A stretch of DNA of 64,000 nucleotides from Pelosinus sp. IPA-1 (GTDB taxonomy: Bacteria > Bacillota > Negativicutes > DSM-13327): assembly GCF_030269905.1 (NCBI RefSeq), contig NZ_BSVC01000004.1:248001-312000 (forward strand), read 5' to 3'. The position numbers were made by a program, and so were the translations under genes. The notes under the pieces are model-generated. The model worked only from the letters and a program-made list of their open reading frames with translations, was not told the DNA's origin and made no database searches. Positions 1 to 9,800 of the stretch are shown here, in pieces. Within the stretch, counting starts at the first letter, position 1. Each line of letters starts with the position of its first letter.

Positions 1-550
1 TTATTTTTTGTCCTATATCGATGCATAAGGAACGTATATAGGTTCCTTTAGAACATGTTACATCAAATAAGATATGCGTTGTATCAACATGCAGCAGTGT
101 TATATCATGAATTGTAATAGTTCTTGGCTGGCGTTCTATTGTAATGCCAGCTCGTGCTAATTCATATAGTTTTTTTCCTTGGACTTTTATCGCCGAATAC
201 ATTGGAGGAACTTGCTCATTTGTACCAATAAATGATGCTAACACTTTTTCAATTTCTGCTTTACTAGGCATAGAACATGCCTCACGATTAACAATAGTAC
301 CAGTATCGTCTCCAGTATCTGTTTCATAACCGATTGTAAGCTCAACTCGGTAACCCTTATCCGTATCTGTCATATATTCAAGTAAACGTGTGGCTGTTCC
401 GAGTGCAACGGGCAATACGCCTGCTGCTGCTGGGTCTAATGTACCAGCATGGCCTACACGTTTAAGATGATAAGTTCTACGAACGAAGGAAACTACATCA
501 TGAGAGGTCATGCCTGGAGGCTTTAATATGTTAATCAAACCATTACTCAT
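1..550 (-). CDS. truB: tRNA pseudouridine(55) synthase TruB (partial)
   Basis: The reading frame opens with ATG at 548-550 and runs off the left edge without a stop, so only about the first 183 residues are present. The N-terminus has the TruB pattern INILKPPGMTSHDVV followed by KRVGHAGTLDPAAAGVLPVA, which holds the catalytic Asp of the GTLDP motif. Further on are VPPMYSAIKVQGKKLYELAR and a CSKGTYIRTL segment, both typical of the family. TruB makes pseudouridine 55 in the T loop of tRNAs. Its ATG overlaps the TGA of nrnA, so the two are translationally coupled at the end of the nusA-infB operon. The missing C-terminal part should continue to the left of the window. Confidence 0.95.
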   Translation of the reverse strand, partial: MSNGLINILKPPGMTSHDVVSFVRRTYHLKRVGHAGTLDPAAAGVLPVALGTATRLLEYMTDTDKGYRVELTIGYETDTGDDTGTIVNREACSMPSKAEIEKVLASFIGTNEQVPPMYSAIKVQGKKLYELARAGITIERQPRTITIHDITLLHVDTTHILFDVTCSKGTYIRSLCIDIGQKI

Positions 551-1500
551 AATGTTGTCCCGGCTAACTGTTTGACAGCAGAGTTAAGTACTTTTATTTT
601 AATGTCCTCAATTTTTCCCATTATAGCGCAACCAGCAGCCTTTGCGTGTCCGCCACCGCCAAAGGACAATGCTAATTTACTAACATCAACTGTCTTTGAA
701 CGGAAACTAATTCTGATAGTGCCCTCGTTCATAACTTTAAACATGATTGCAATTTCTACGCCCTCAATAATACGTGGGTAATTTATAAATCCCTCTGTAC
801 TATCTAAGGTATCTAAGGTATCAGGTGACACCGTGATGGTAGCAATTTTCCCATGATGATGAAGTTCAAGCGTTTCTAAGACTTTAGCTAGTGTTAGAAT
901 ACTCTCAAGGGGTTTTGTTTCCATATATTCTGATATTGCATTTGGTTTTGCGCCAAATTCAATTAAATCAGCAGCATATCGCATGGTTTGAACAGAGGTA
1001 TTGGCGTAACGGAAAAAACCGCAGTCAGTAGCTATAGCAGTATACAAGCAAGTTGCTATAGCAGGAGTAATCTTAGCATTTAATAACTTAAGTAGCTCGA
1101 AAATTATTTCTCCTGTGGCTGCTGACTTGCTATTAATATACCAATAATCTGCAAACTTAGTATTTGATATATGATGATCAATGTTCAAAATAGGGGCATT
1201 AACATGTTCTTTTACTTTACCTATGCGCTCAATATCACTCGCATCAAGCACAATTAGTAAATCCGCACTAATTACCTTTGTTGTTGGTTTGCCAATGGTC
1301 TCATGCCCTGGAAGGAATTTATATAAAGCAGGAACTTCATCATCAAGTATCATTTTTACACTTTTTCCCCGTGAAGCAAGATACTCATTAAGTGCCAACA
1401 TGGATCCTAAACAGTCACCATCTGGATGAACATGGGCGGTAATTATAATTGTGCTCATGTTTTGTAAAAGGTCAGCAACCTGTTTTAATGAAAAGTTCAT
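547..1500 (-). CDS. nrnA: Bifunctional oligoribonuclease / pAp phosphatase (DHH family)
   Basis: 317 residues, full length for NrnA. The N-terminal DHH domain shows ITAHVHPDGDCLGS (metal-binding DGD near residues 27-29), LDASD near 86-89 and the DHH triad NIDHHISN near 108-110. The C-terminal DHHA1 domain carries FGGGGHAKAAGC near 281-291. By family knowledge the enzyme degrades very short RNA oligonucleotides to mononucleotides and dephosphorylates 3'-phosphoadenosine 5'-phosphate. It lies 3 nt after rbfA and overlaps truB, a standard Firmicute order (rbfA-nrnA-truB). Start ATG at 1498-1500. Confidence 0.95.
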   Translation of the reverse strand: MNFSLKQVADLLQNMSTIIITAHVHPDGDCLGSMLALNEYLASRGKSVKMILDDEVPALYKFLPGHETIGKPTTKVISADLLIVLDASDIERIGKVKEHVNAPILNIDHHISNTKFADYWYINSKSAATGEIIFELLKLLNAKITPAIATCLYTAIATDCGFFRYANTSVQTMRYAADLIEFGAKPNAISEYMETKPLESILTLAKVLETLELHHHGKIATITVSPDTLDTLDSTEGFINYPRIIEGVEIAIMFKVMNEGTIRISFRSKTVDVSKLALSFGGGGHAKAAGCAIMGKIEDIKIKVLNSAVKQLAGTTL

Positions 1501-1503
1501 AGT

Positions 1504-1860
1504 TTAGTGACTGCCTTCTTCCTGTTTAATTTTAATTAATAATTCTTGGATGTGAGCACTGTAGTTTAACGATTCATCAATATGCAACGATAATTCGGGA
1601 GTTATTCTCATTCGTATGCGCTTGCCTATTTCGCTGCGCATATATCCTAAAGCACTTTGTAAGCCTTTCCAGGTCTCGGCCTTTTGCTCATCATTACCCA
1701 TTAAACTTACATAAATCTTTGCACTACGCAAATCAGCAGTTGCTTCTACTTGGGTAATAGTTGCAAAACCAACACGTGGATCTTTAAGCTCAGTTAAAAT
1801 AATTTTGCTGATTTCTTGTTTAATAAACTCCTGGACTTTTTCAACACGGAGTTGCCCCAT
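1504..1860 (-). CDS. rbfA: 30S ribosome-binding factor RbfA
   Basis: 118 residues, the usual size. RbfA is a single KH-like domain protein that binds immature 30S subunits and helps 16S rRNA 5'-end maturation and cold adaptation. The sequence has the family pattern: an N-terminal helix RVEKVQEFIKQEISKII, then LKDPRVGFATITQVEATADL, KIYVSLMG, and a C-terminal helix with the R-I-TPEL-H-DES region (RITPELSLHIDESL). It sits between infB (20 nt upstream) and nrnA (3 nt downstream) in the same orientation, the usual operon context. Confidence 0.96.
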   Translation of the reverse strand: MGQLRVEKVQEFIKQEISKIILTELKDPRVGFATITQVEATADLRSAKIYVSLMGNDEQKAETWKGLQSALGYMRSEIGKRIRMRITPELSLHIDESLNYSAHIQELLIKIKQEEGSH

Positions 1861-1880
1861 CTATATACGCCGCCTTTTAT

Positions 1881-4406
1881 TTAACCTTTAGGTTTTATTT
1901 CTTCCATTGTGAATGCTTCAATTATATCGCCTTCTTTAAGATCACGGAATTTATCAACAGTAATACCACATTCATAACCTGCAGCAACTTCTTTTACGTC
2001 ATCTTTAAAACGTCGTAATGATTCTAACTCACCTTCATGTATTACGATACCATTACGGATTACACGTACTTGGGAAGAGTTGAGTATTTTTCCTTCTAAG
2101 ACATAAGCTCCTGCAATAACAACCTTTGATATTGTAAACAGTTGACGTATTTCTACGCGGCCTTGGATTACTTCTTTAAATTCTGGTGCCAACATGCCTG
2201 TCATAGCAGCTTCTACATCATGTAATGCTTCATAAATAACACGATACAGTCTAATATCAATTTTCTCAGACTCACCAGCTTTGCGTGCATTACCATCAGG
2301 ACGAACATTAAATCCTATGATTAAGGCGTTAGAAGCAGAGGCCAACATTACGTCAGATTCATTAATAGCACCAACTCCAGCGTGTACAATGTTTACTCTT
2401 ACTTCCTTGTTATTAGCATTTAAGGCTAATAAGGATTGGCGTAACGCTTCAACGGAACCCTGGACATCAGCTTTAATAACAATATTCAAATCCTGAATAT
2501 TGCCATCTTGTATTTGTTTAAATAAATCATCTAAGGAAACCTTTTGAGATTGCATTAACTCATCAGTACGTCTTTTAGCAATACGCTTTTCTGCTACAGC
2601 TCTTGCTATTTTTTCATCTACAGCGACAAGAACATCACCTGCTTGTGGTACATCGGCCAAGCCAAGTACCTCTACAGGAGTAGATGGTTCCGCTTTTTTC
2701 ACCTTTTCACCACGATCATTGACCATAGCTCGAACTTTACCATAGGCAATACCAGCAATAATAGTATCACCAATATGCAGAGTTCCTTTTTGCACTAAAA
2801 CAGTAGCTACAGGGCCTCGTCCTTTATCAAGCTTTGCTTCAATAATCGTGCCATACGCTTGGCGGTTCGGATTAGCCTTAATTTCTTGCATTTCTGCTAC
2901 GAGCAATACCATTTCTAGCAGTTCATTAATGCCAGTTTTTTGTTGAGCAGAAACTGGCACCATAATAGCATCTCCACCCCAGTCTTCAGAAACAAGACCG
3001 TAGTCAGATAATTGCTGTTTAATTCTATCAGGGTTCGCTCCGGGGCGATCCATTTTATTAATAGCTACAATGATAGGGACGTTAGCAGATTTAGCATGAT
3101 TGATAGCTTCAATAGTTTGTGGCATAACTCCATCATCGGCTGCTACAACTAAAATTGCAATATCAGTAACTTGAGCACCTCGAGCTCGCATAGCTGTGAA
3201 GGCTTCATGACCAGGGGTGTCAAGAAAAACGATCTTTTTCCCTTGACAAGTAACCTTATAGGCACCGATGTGCTGCGTGATCCCACCAGCTTCTTGGGAA
3301 GTTACATGGGTTTGTCTGATTGAATCTAATAAAGAAGTCTTGCCATGATCAACATGTCCCATAACAGTGACAACTGGCGGTCTATGCACAAGAGTAGCAG
3401 GATCATCTTCAATCTCTGCGATTTCAGTTGGATCTTCTTCAGGTGGTAGTTCTTGTACAGTAACACCAAATTCCGTAGCAAGCAGCGAGGCGGTTTCAAA
3501 GTCAAGATCTTGGTTTATTGTAGCCATAACTCCAAGCATCATAAGCTTTTTAATGACTTCACCGACTTCGCGACATAGTTTGCTAGCCAATTCTTTTACA
3601 GTAATTGACTCGCCTAATTTAACACTTTTTGGTTTCGGTGGTTCAACTTTAACAGTAGGGGCTGCGTTACGAGGTTGAAATCCGCGATTTTGTTGTGGCT
3701 TTTTGTTAAAGTTCCCTGCGCCTTGATTTCTTGAGCCATTATTATTTGCGGGACGATTGTTATTCGATTGGAAACGGTTAGGAGGAGCAGCAGGTCTAGA
3801 GTGAACGGAAGGTTGTTGTGTTCCTGCATTTCGGGGTTGTAAAATTTGCGTATTTGAGGAATTCTGCTGCATTGGACGTTGTGGGCTCTGCTGCACGGGA
3901 CGTTGCGAATTTTGTTGTGCAGGACGTTGTTGATTTTGAAATGGAGTTTGCGTAGGGCGTTGTGGGTTTTGGGAATTCTGCTGCATTGGACGTTGTGTAT
4001 TTTGTTGTGGTCTATTTAGATTGTTATTATTTTGATTTGGTTGATTATGCATTGGACGTTGTTGTTGATTTGGGAAAGAACGTTGGTCTCCTCTATTGGC
4101 AAACGATTGTTGCCTATCATTTGCAGGACGGCTCTCTGGCTTGGTCGGCTGTTGAGTCTGTACCCTTGGTTTGTTTTCAATACGTTCTGTATTTGGTTGG
4201 GATTGAATTGCATTATTTTGTGGCACTGTTGAAGGTGTAGTAGTTATTTTATGAGCAAATGTTCTTGTAATAAGGTTTTTGGCATCATCATCCACACTAC
4301 TCATATGATTTTTTGCTTCCATATTATTTCTTACTAAAATATCAATTATCACCTTACTCGTTGTGTTAAAATCTTTGGCTAATTCATATATTCTATATTT
4401 GGACAT
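1881..4406 (-). CDS. infB: Translation initiation factor IF-2
   Basis: 841 residues. The N-terminus (about 1-55) is an IF2_N helical domain beginning [13 protein letters not shown]. Residues about 60-250 form a low-complexity linker rich in Gln, Asn, Pro and Arg with recurring QRPMQQNS-type units. A second IF2_N-like helix bundle follows ([21 protein letters not shown]). The GTPase domain begins near residue 345 with G1 [13 protein letters not shown], then G3 DTPGHEAF and G4 AINKMDRP; the C-terminal C1/C2 domains bind fMet-tRNA. IF-2 delivers initiator tRNA to the 30S P site in a GTP-dependent step. The ATG follows a GGGGGTAG ribosome-binding site. The linker is open in several frames, which produces spurious ORFs there. 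Confidence 0.97.
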   Translation of the reverse strand: MSKYRIYELAKDFNTTSKVIIDILVRNNMEAKNHMSSVDDDAKNLITRTFAHKITTTPSTVPQNNAIQSQPNTERIENKPRVQTQQPTKPESRPANDRQQSFANRGDQRSFPNQQQRPMHNQPNQNNNNLNRPQQNTQRPMQQNSQNPQRPTQTPFQNQQRPAQQNSQRPVQQSPQRPMQQNSSNTQILQPRNAGTQQPSVHSRPAAPPNRFQSNNNRPANNNGSRNQGAGNFNKKPQQNRGFQPRNAAPTVKVEPPKPKSVKLGESITVKELASKLCREVGEVIKKLMMLGVMATINQDLDFETASLLATEFGVTVQELPPEEDPTEIAEIEDDPATLVHRPPVVTVMGHVDHGKTSLLDSIRQTHVTSQEAGGITQHIGAYKVTCQGKKIVFLDTPGHEAFTAMRARGAQVTDIAILVVAADDGVMPQTIEAINHAKSANVPIIVAINKMDRPGANPDRIKQQLSDYGLVSEDWGGDAIMVPVSAQQKTGINELLEMVLLVAEMQEIKANPNRQAYGTIIEAKLDKGRGPVATVLVQKGTLHIGDTIIAGIAYGKVRAMVNDRGEKVKKAEPSTPVEVLGLADVPQAGDVLVAVDEKIARAVAEKRIAKRRTDELMQSQKVSLDDLFKQIQDGNIQDLNIVIKADVQGSVEALRQSLLALNANNKEVRVNIVHAGVGAINESDVMLASASNALIIGFNVRPDGNARKAGESEKIDIRLYRVIYEALHDVEAAMTGMLAPEFKEVIQGRVEIRQLFTISKVVIAGAYVLEGKILNSSQVRVIRNGIVIHEGELESLRRFKDDVKEVAAGYECGITVDKFRDLKEGDIIEAFTMEEIKPKG

Positions 4407-4447
4407 TCATCTACCCCCATTTTCTATCTCTCTCGTAATAATACCAG

Positions 4448-4756
4448 CTAACTACTAAGTAACTTTTTGACCGTATTACTAAAACCACTATCTGTTAATG
4501 CTAACGCTGCACGGTACATCTTTCCGATACAATGCCCCAATTGATCTTTTGAAAAAATTTCATAAATCTCGACATTATAATAGGCAGCCATATCGCGATA
4601 GCCTTTTTTTGTGGATTCAGAACAATCAGTGGCAATGATAAGAAGTTTAGCGTTACCTGACTTAACTGCCTTCTCAACGGACAATTCTCCAGAAGCTATT
4701 TTTCCAGCTTTTTGCGCTAGACCTAACATTGAAATTATTTTGTCTTCTTTTATCAT
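4448..4756 (-). CDS. ylxQ: L7Ae-family RNA-binding protein YlxQ
   Basis: 102 residues with the L7Ae/L30e/S12e/Gadd45 fold: an N-terminal helix plus MLGLAQKAGKIASGE, then a KSGNAKLLIIATDCSE strand-loop segment that matches the family's RNA-binding face. In Firmicutes this small protein is encoded between nusA/ylxR and infB and is thought to be a K-turn RNA-binding ribosomal accessory protein; its exact role is not settled. The ATG at 4754-4756 overlaps the TGA of ylxR (ATGA), so translation is probably coupled. infB starts 41 nt downstream. Confidence 0.9.
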   Translation of the reverse strand: MIKEDKIISMLGLAQKAGKIASGELSVEKAVKSGNAKLLIIATDCSESTKKGYRDMAAYYNVEIYEIFSKDQLGHCIGKMYRAALALTDSGFSNTVKKLLSS

Positions 4757-5019
4757 ATTATAATACCAGATCTTAATTGTTCATAGATCTGAGGATCAAC
4801 AACTCTTTTTAACGCTCGTTCTAATCTTTTCTCTTTAAATGCTTTTAACAAACATTGTTCATTAGAGCAAAGATATGCACCCCGTCCCGATTTTTTACCT
4901 GTAGCATCTAAAACCACTTCATTATCAGGTGTGCGGACGACACGTAACAGCTCTTTCTTATTTTTCATTTCTTGGCAACCAACACACATACGCTGAGGAG
5001 TTTTTTTCTGTATAACCAT
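4753..5019 (-). CDS. ylxR: YlxR-family nucleic-acid-binding protein (RNase P modulator RnpM family)
   Basis: 88 residues. The family signature is clear: TPQRMCVGCQEMKNKKELLR near the N-terminus, then GRGAYLCSNEQCL, with Cys residues spaced as in the YlxR fold, and a basic C-terminal helix (KEKRLERALKR). YlxR/RnpM homologues in Bacillus have been linked to RNase P RNA binding; I transfer that by family only. The gene lies 9 nt after nusA and overlaps ylxQ by 4 nt, the standard nusA-ylxR-ylxQ-infB order. Confidence 0.92.
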   Translation of the reverse strand: MVIQKKTPQRMCVGCQEMKNKKELLRVVRTPDNEVVLDATGKKSGRGAYLCSNEQCLLKAFKEKRLERALKRVVDPQIYEQLRSGIII

Positions 5020-5028
5020 AAAATCCTC

Positions 5029-6066
5029 CTAGGAATTAACTTGAGATTCGCTTTTAATATCAATTTTCCAACCAGTTAATTTTGCTGCTAGACGAGCATT
5101 CTGACCTTCTTTGCCGATTGCTAAGGACAATTGGTAATCAGGCACTACAACCCTTGAAATTTTCTCTACTTCATTAATTTCTACACTGACTACTTTAGCA
5201 GGGCTCAAGGCATTGGCAATGTATTTGGCTGGATCCGTATTCCATTTTACAATATCTACTTTTTCGCCCTTTAGTTCATTGACAATCGACTGCACTCGCA
5301 TCCCTTTATGTCCAACACAAGCACCTACTGGATCGACATTTTCGTCCCGTGAATAAACTGCAAATTTGGAGCGTAAACCTGGTTCTCTAGCTACCGATTT
5401 TATTTCAACAACCCCATCATGAATTTCTGGGACTTCTAATTCAAATAAGCGTTTCAATAGACCAGGATGAGTACGGGATACTAAAATTTGTGGTCCTTTG
5501 GTGGTTTTTTTCACTTCAATTATATATGTTTTTAGTCGATCACCATGTTTATAAACTTCCCCGGCAATTTGTTCAGAAGGTGCTAAGATGGCTTCCGCTT
5601 TACCAAGATCGATATACACATTCTTTTGTTCAATGCGTTGCACAATACCAGTGAGGATATCACTTTCGCGGTTTGAAAATTCATCATAAATTATACCGCG
5701 TTCCGCTTCTCGAATGCGTTGCACTACTACTTGTTTTGCTGTTTGGGCTGCAATTCGGCCGAAATTTTTTGGTGTAACCTCTATTTCAACAATATCCTCT
5801 AAATCATAACGTACGTCTAATAGGCGAGCTTCATTTAAATCTATTTCTAGTCGTGCATCTGTTACTACATCTACTACAGTTTTTCTCGCATATACATGAA
5901 TTTCACCTGTTGTACGTTCTAACGACACTCTTACATTTTGAGCTGAGCTAAAATTTCGTTTGTAAGCTGAGATAAGTGCTGCTTCAATTGCCTCAAACAA
6001 TATTTCAGGAGCAATCCCCTTTTCCTTGCCTAGTTGTTCAAAAGCTTGCATGAATTCTGCGTTCAC
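5029..6066 (-). CDS. nusA: Transcription termination/antitermination factor NusA
   Basis: 345 residues, the compact form without the acidic C-terminal repeats of gamma-proteobacteria. The N-terminal RNA-polymerase-binding domain occupies about 1-125, followed by an S1 domain (ILTGIVQRIEQKNVYIDLGK), then KH1 (DPVGACVGHKGMRVQSIVNE) and KH2 (LAIGKEGQNARLAAKLTGW). NusA binds RNA polymerase and nascent RNA and modulates pausing and intrinsic termination. The start codon is GTG at 6064-6066, preceded by AGGAGGAATTTAA, a strong ribosome-binding site. It is the second gene of the operon, 25 nt after rimP. Confidence 0.97.
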   Translation of the reverse strand: MNAEFMQAFEQLGKEKGIAPEILFEAIEAALISAYKRNFSSAQNVRVSLERTTGEIHVYARKTVVDVVTDARLEIDLNEARLLDVRYDLEDIVEIEVTPKNFGRIAAQTAKQVVVQRIREAERGIIYDEFSNRESDILTGIVQRIEQKNVYIDLGKAEAILAPSEQIAGEVYKHGDRLKTYIIEVKKTTKGPQILVSRTHPGLLKRLFELEVPEIHDGVVEIKSVAREPGLRSKFAVYSRDENVDPVGACVGHKGMRVQSIVNELKGEKVDIVKWNTDPAKYIANALSPAKVVSVEINEVEKISRVVVPDYQLSLAIGKEGQNARLAAKLTGWKIDIKSESQVNS

Positions 6067-6091
6067 TTAAATTCCTCCTATTCAATTTTTA

Positions 6092-6550
6092 TTAAAAGTC
6101 AACATATAACCTAACTTGAGACGTTTGATTGCGTGGAATCTTAAGTTCAGTGCCATCTACATCAATACTGATTTCACCGTTACTTAAGTTGTTTAATGTG
6201 CCTACAATACTTTTTTTCCCATTAATTGGCGTAAATGTGGTGATTTCAATTTTATCACCAACATGGCGAACAAAATCTCGATCTTTTCGTAATGCACGAT
6301 CAAGCCCAGGTGAAGAAACTTCTAAATAATAGCTTTCCTTAATCGGGTCAAGTTCTTCAAGTTTAGCTTCTAGCCGTTCACTTACCCAATGACAGTCTTC
6401 AATTTCAATACCGCCTTCTTTATCTAAAAAGATGCGTAAATACCATTCACGTTCCTTGATATATTCCACATCTACCAATTCAATTACGCTTTCCGCAACG
6501 ATCTCTTGAACAAGCTTCTCTACTAAATTTTCAATGTGCTCTTTCGACAT
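6092..6550 (-). CDS. rimP: Ribosome maturation factor RimP
   Basis: 152 residues, normal for RimP (YlxS/YhbC). N-terminal domain with VELVDVEYIKEREWYLRIFL and the IEDCHWVSERLEAKL region, then YYLEVSSPGLDRALRKDRDF, the most conserved family segment, and a C-terminal SH3-like domain. RimP assists 30S subunit maturation. It is the first gene of the operon. A 150-nt leader separates it from a good sigma-A-type promoter at 6710-6738. The ribosome-binding site is TAGGAGGATTTT before the ATG. Confidence 0.96.
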   Translation of the reverse strand: MSKEHIENLVEKLVQEIVAESVIELVDVEYIKEREWYLRIFLDKEGGIEIEDCHWVSERLEAKLEELDPIKESYYLEVSSPGLDRALRKDRDFVRHVGDKIEITTFTPINGKKSIVGTLNNLSNGEISIDVDGTELKIPRNQTSQVRLYVDF

Positions 6551-6650
6551 AAAATCCTCCTACCTACGTATATTTCTCTACCACCTTAGTGTTGCTAATA
6601 ATATGTATGCTTATACCCTATATTTGGTAGGATAAAATAGCCACTAAGCT

Positions 6651-6679
6651 GAAAGAGTGGGTATTATACCCACTCCTTC
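6651..6679 (-). promoter_or_regulatory. Stem-loop in the rimP operon leader
   Basis: A 13-bp stem (6651-6663 pairing with 6667-6679, one G-U pair when read as minus-strand RNA) with a 3-nt loop, lying about 100 nt upstream of rimP and about 25-50 nt downstream of the predicted start site. There is no U-run after it, so it is not a standard terminator. It may stabilise the leader or act in regulation of the operon; that is inference. Its top contains TATAAT on the minus strand, but no matching -35 box is at the right distance. Confidence 0.5.
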
Positions 6680-6709
6680 GGCGCTAAAAAAACAATTATA
6701 CTATCAATT

Positions 6710-6738
6710 AGTATATCACTACCTATTTGCATTTACAA
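6710..6738 (-). promoter_or_regulatory. Sigma-A-type promoter of the rimP-nusA-infB operon
   Basis: On the minus strand a -35 box TTGTAA (6733-6738), a 17-nt spacer and a -10 box TATACT (6710-6715). This is the best match to the vegetative consensus in the gap between polC and rimP. It predicts a start site near 6702 and a 5' leader of about 150 nt. Predicted by eye only. Confidence 0.55.
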
Positions 6739-6746
6739 TAAGAATT

Positions 6747-6790
6747 TAGTAAAAGTTAATGGATTTATAACAATTCATTAACTTTTACTA
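6747..6790 (-). terminator. Hairpin after polC, probable terminator
   Basis: A perfect 15-bp inverted repeat (6747-6761 and 6776-6790) with a 14-nt loop starts 12 nt past the polC stop. On the minus strand it is followed by AATTCTTATTGTAAA, only partly U-rich, so termination strength is uncertain. It overlaps nothing coding and abuts the rimP promoter. Confidence 0.5.
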
Positions 6791-6801
6791 TGTCTTTTGT
6801 G

Positions 6802-9800
6802 TTAAGCAAACAGCATCATTTGATCAGATTCTGGTAAATCACCAAGACAACCATGTGTCTTTAAAATATCAACCACTGTTTTTGATATATGGGCCCTATT
6901 TCTTAAATCGTCTAAAGAAGAAAAAGGATTGCCGCCACGGGTTAACACAATATTATGAGCAGCATTTTCCCCTACCCCTTGTAAGGAAGATAAGGGCGGT
7001 AATAATCCATTATCAACAACTAAGAATTTAGTTGCATCTGATTTATATAAATCTACTCTTTGGAAGGTAAATCCCCGCAAATACATCTCTAAAGCCATTT
7101 CAACTATTGTAAGTAATCCTTTTTCTTTGGCGGTTACATTATTGCCTTTTGCCTCAAACTCTGCCAATTTATTTCGTAAGGCAACTTGCCCTTGCAAAAC
7201 AAGTTCAGCGTCAAAATCACTACCTCTTACCGTGAAATAGGCGGCATAAAAGGCTACTGGGTGATGTACTTTACAGTAAGCGATGCGAAAAGCCATCATA
7301 ACGTAAGCCACGGCATGGGCTTTTGGAAACATGTACTTAATCTTTTGGCAAGATTCAATATACCACTCAGGCACATTTTTTTCCCTTAATTTTGCTACAT
7401 CTTCTGGTTTTACGCCTTTTCCTTTGCGAACGCCTTCCATAATTTTAAAAGCTAATTGTGGCTCGACCCCTTTTTGTATAAGATATACCATAATGTCATC
7501 ACGGGCAGAAATGGCCTCGGATAACTTTGCCGTACCAGCTTTAATTAAGTCTTGTGCATTATTGAGCCACACATCAGTACCATGGGAAAAACCACTGATC
7601 CTTACTAATTCACTAAATGTTTTTGGTTTTGTATCTTCTAACATTTGTCTAACAAATTTTGTTCCAAATTCTGGAATTCCAAATGTACCAACAGTGCTAC
7701 CTAATTGGTCAGGTGTTAAGTTTAACGCTGTTGTTGTGGAAAATAAGCTCATGGTTTTAGGGTCATCCAAGGAAATAGTTTTTGCATCAATTTCCGTTAA
7801 ATCTTCTAGCATACGAATTACAGTTGGATCATCATGACCAAGGATATCAAGTTTAACTAGTCGACTGCTAATGGAATGATAGTCAAAATGAGTAGTGATT
7901 GTACCTGAACTTTTGTCATCAGCAGGATGCTGAATTGGTGTAAAGTGATGTACATCCATATCTCTTGGCACAACCATAATACCACCTGGATGTTGGCCTG
8001 TTGTTCTCTTTACTCCGGTGCAACCACTAATTAACGCATTAATATAAGCGTTACGTGGTGTGATTCCTTTGTCAGTAAAATAATTTTTTACATAGCCATA
8101 GGCCGTTTTATCAGCTACAGTAGCAATCGTTCCTGCTCGGAATACATTATCTTTGCCAAATAGTTCCTCGGTATATTTATGGGCAGTCGGTTGATAATGA
8201 CCGGAAAAATTTAAATCGATATCAGGAACTTTGTCACCATGAAATCCCATAAAAACAGCAAAGGGAATATCATGGCCATTTTTGATGGTTTTAGAATTAC
8301 ATTGCGGACATTGTTTGTCAGGTAAGTCAAAACCACCACCGTAACTACCATCGGTTACAAATTCACTAAATTTACATTTAGGACAACTCCAATGAGGCGG
8401 CAATGGATTAACCTCTGTTATATCTGTCATAGTAGCTACAAAAGAGGATCCGACAGAACCTCGAGAACCTACTAGATAGCCATCATCAAGTGATTTTTTT
8501 ACTAGTTTGTGAGCAATAAGATATAAAACAGCAAAACCATTATTAATAATCGCATCTAACTCATATTTTAAGCGTTCCGCTACAACCGTAGGTAATGGAT
8601 TACCATATATTTGTTCAGCTTTATTATACGACATAGAACGTATTTGATCTTCAGCACCAGGGATTTGCGGCGAGTACAGTTCATCAGGTATTGGTTTAAA
8701 ATTATCAATAAGTTCATTAATACGTCTTGGGTTTTCTACGACGACTTCATAAGCTTTTTCTTCGCCAAGATACATAAATTCATTCATCATCTCTTCTGTT
8801 GTCCGAAAATATAAGGGAGGCTGCTGATCAGCATCGCTAAAACCTTTACCAGCCATCATAATGCGCCTGTAAACTTCATCTTCGGGATTTAAAAAATGTA
8901 CATCGCAAGTTGCGACTACTAATTTATTAAGTTTGAGGCCTATCTCACAAACCCTACGATTGATTTGCCGTAATCCTTCTTCATTTGCTACCATACCTTC
9001 TCTTATTAAAAAGGAGTTATTCCCGATAGGCTGAATTTCTAGATAATCGTAAAAGCTAGCAATTTTAATTAATTCATCCTCATTCTCTCCGCGTAATATC
9101 GCCTGAATTAATTCGCCTGCTTCACAAGCCGAGCCTAATAATAAGCCTTCTCGATATTCCATAAGAATCTTACGGGGTACGCGAGGGGTTCGATACAAAT
9201 ATTTTAGGTGGGATAAAGAAACTAACCGATATAAATTTCGTAAACCGATACTGTTTTTGGCTAAAATAATAATGTGACGAGCTTTTTTTACATCATCTTC
9301 TATTAAGTAGCCTTCCATGCCATAAATTACTTTTATTCCTGCTTTAACGGCAGCTTCATGAGCTTCAGGAAAGGCCTGTACGACACCATGATCTGTAATT
9401 GCCACTGCCGAGTGGCCCCACTTAGCAGCAGTTTTAATAAGATCTTTTGCCGAGACCATTGCATCCATATTACTCATACGAGTATGGGCATGTAATTCAA
9501 TTCGTGTTTTAGGAGCATTATCCATTCGACTTATTTGATCTACTCTACACATACTATCAGCATACAAAACTAATTCATTACTGTATTTATCAAATTGAAC
9601 TGTACCTTTGGCTTTTATGGTCATACCTTTTGTCAATGAAGTTGATACCTTGTCAATTTGTTGCTTATCCTTGTCTTCAAAAAATACCTTACCACTAAGA
9701 CCATCTGTTAAGTCCCCAATATCAAAGGTTAACAGTTGTCGCCCTGAACGTAATTCTCTTAGCTCAAAATTAACAAGCTGCCCTTCTACGACAACATTTC

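Noticed and set aside
3614-4240. Several overlapping ORFs on both strands within the infB linker, and a repeat pattern that might be taken for a CRISPR-like array
   Set aside because: The repeats encode the Gln/Asn/Pro-rich linker of IF-2 in frame; units are degenerate, unequal in spacing and coding, and the other frames have no ribosome-binding site.
6655-6675. TATAAT at the top of the rimP leader hairpin, as the operon promoter
   Set aside because: No -35 hexamer at 16-18 nt; the upstream TTGTAA-17-TATACT pair is much better.
7331-7837. 168-residue ORF on the plus strand opposite polC
   Set aside because: Antisense shadow of conserved PolC sequence; composition is unlike a real protein and there is no ribosome-binding site.
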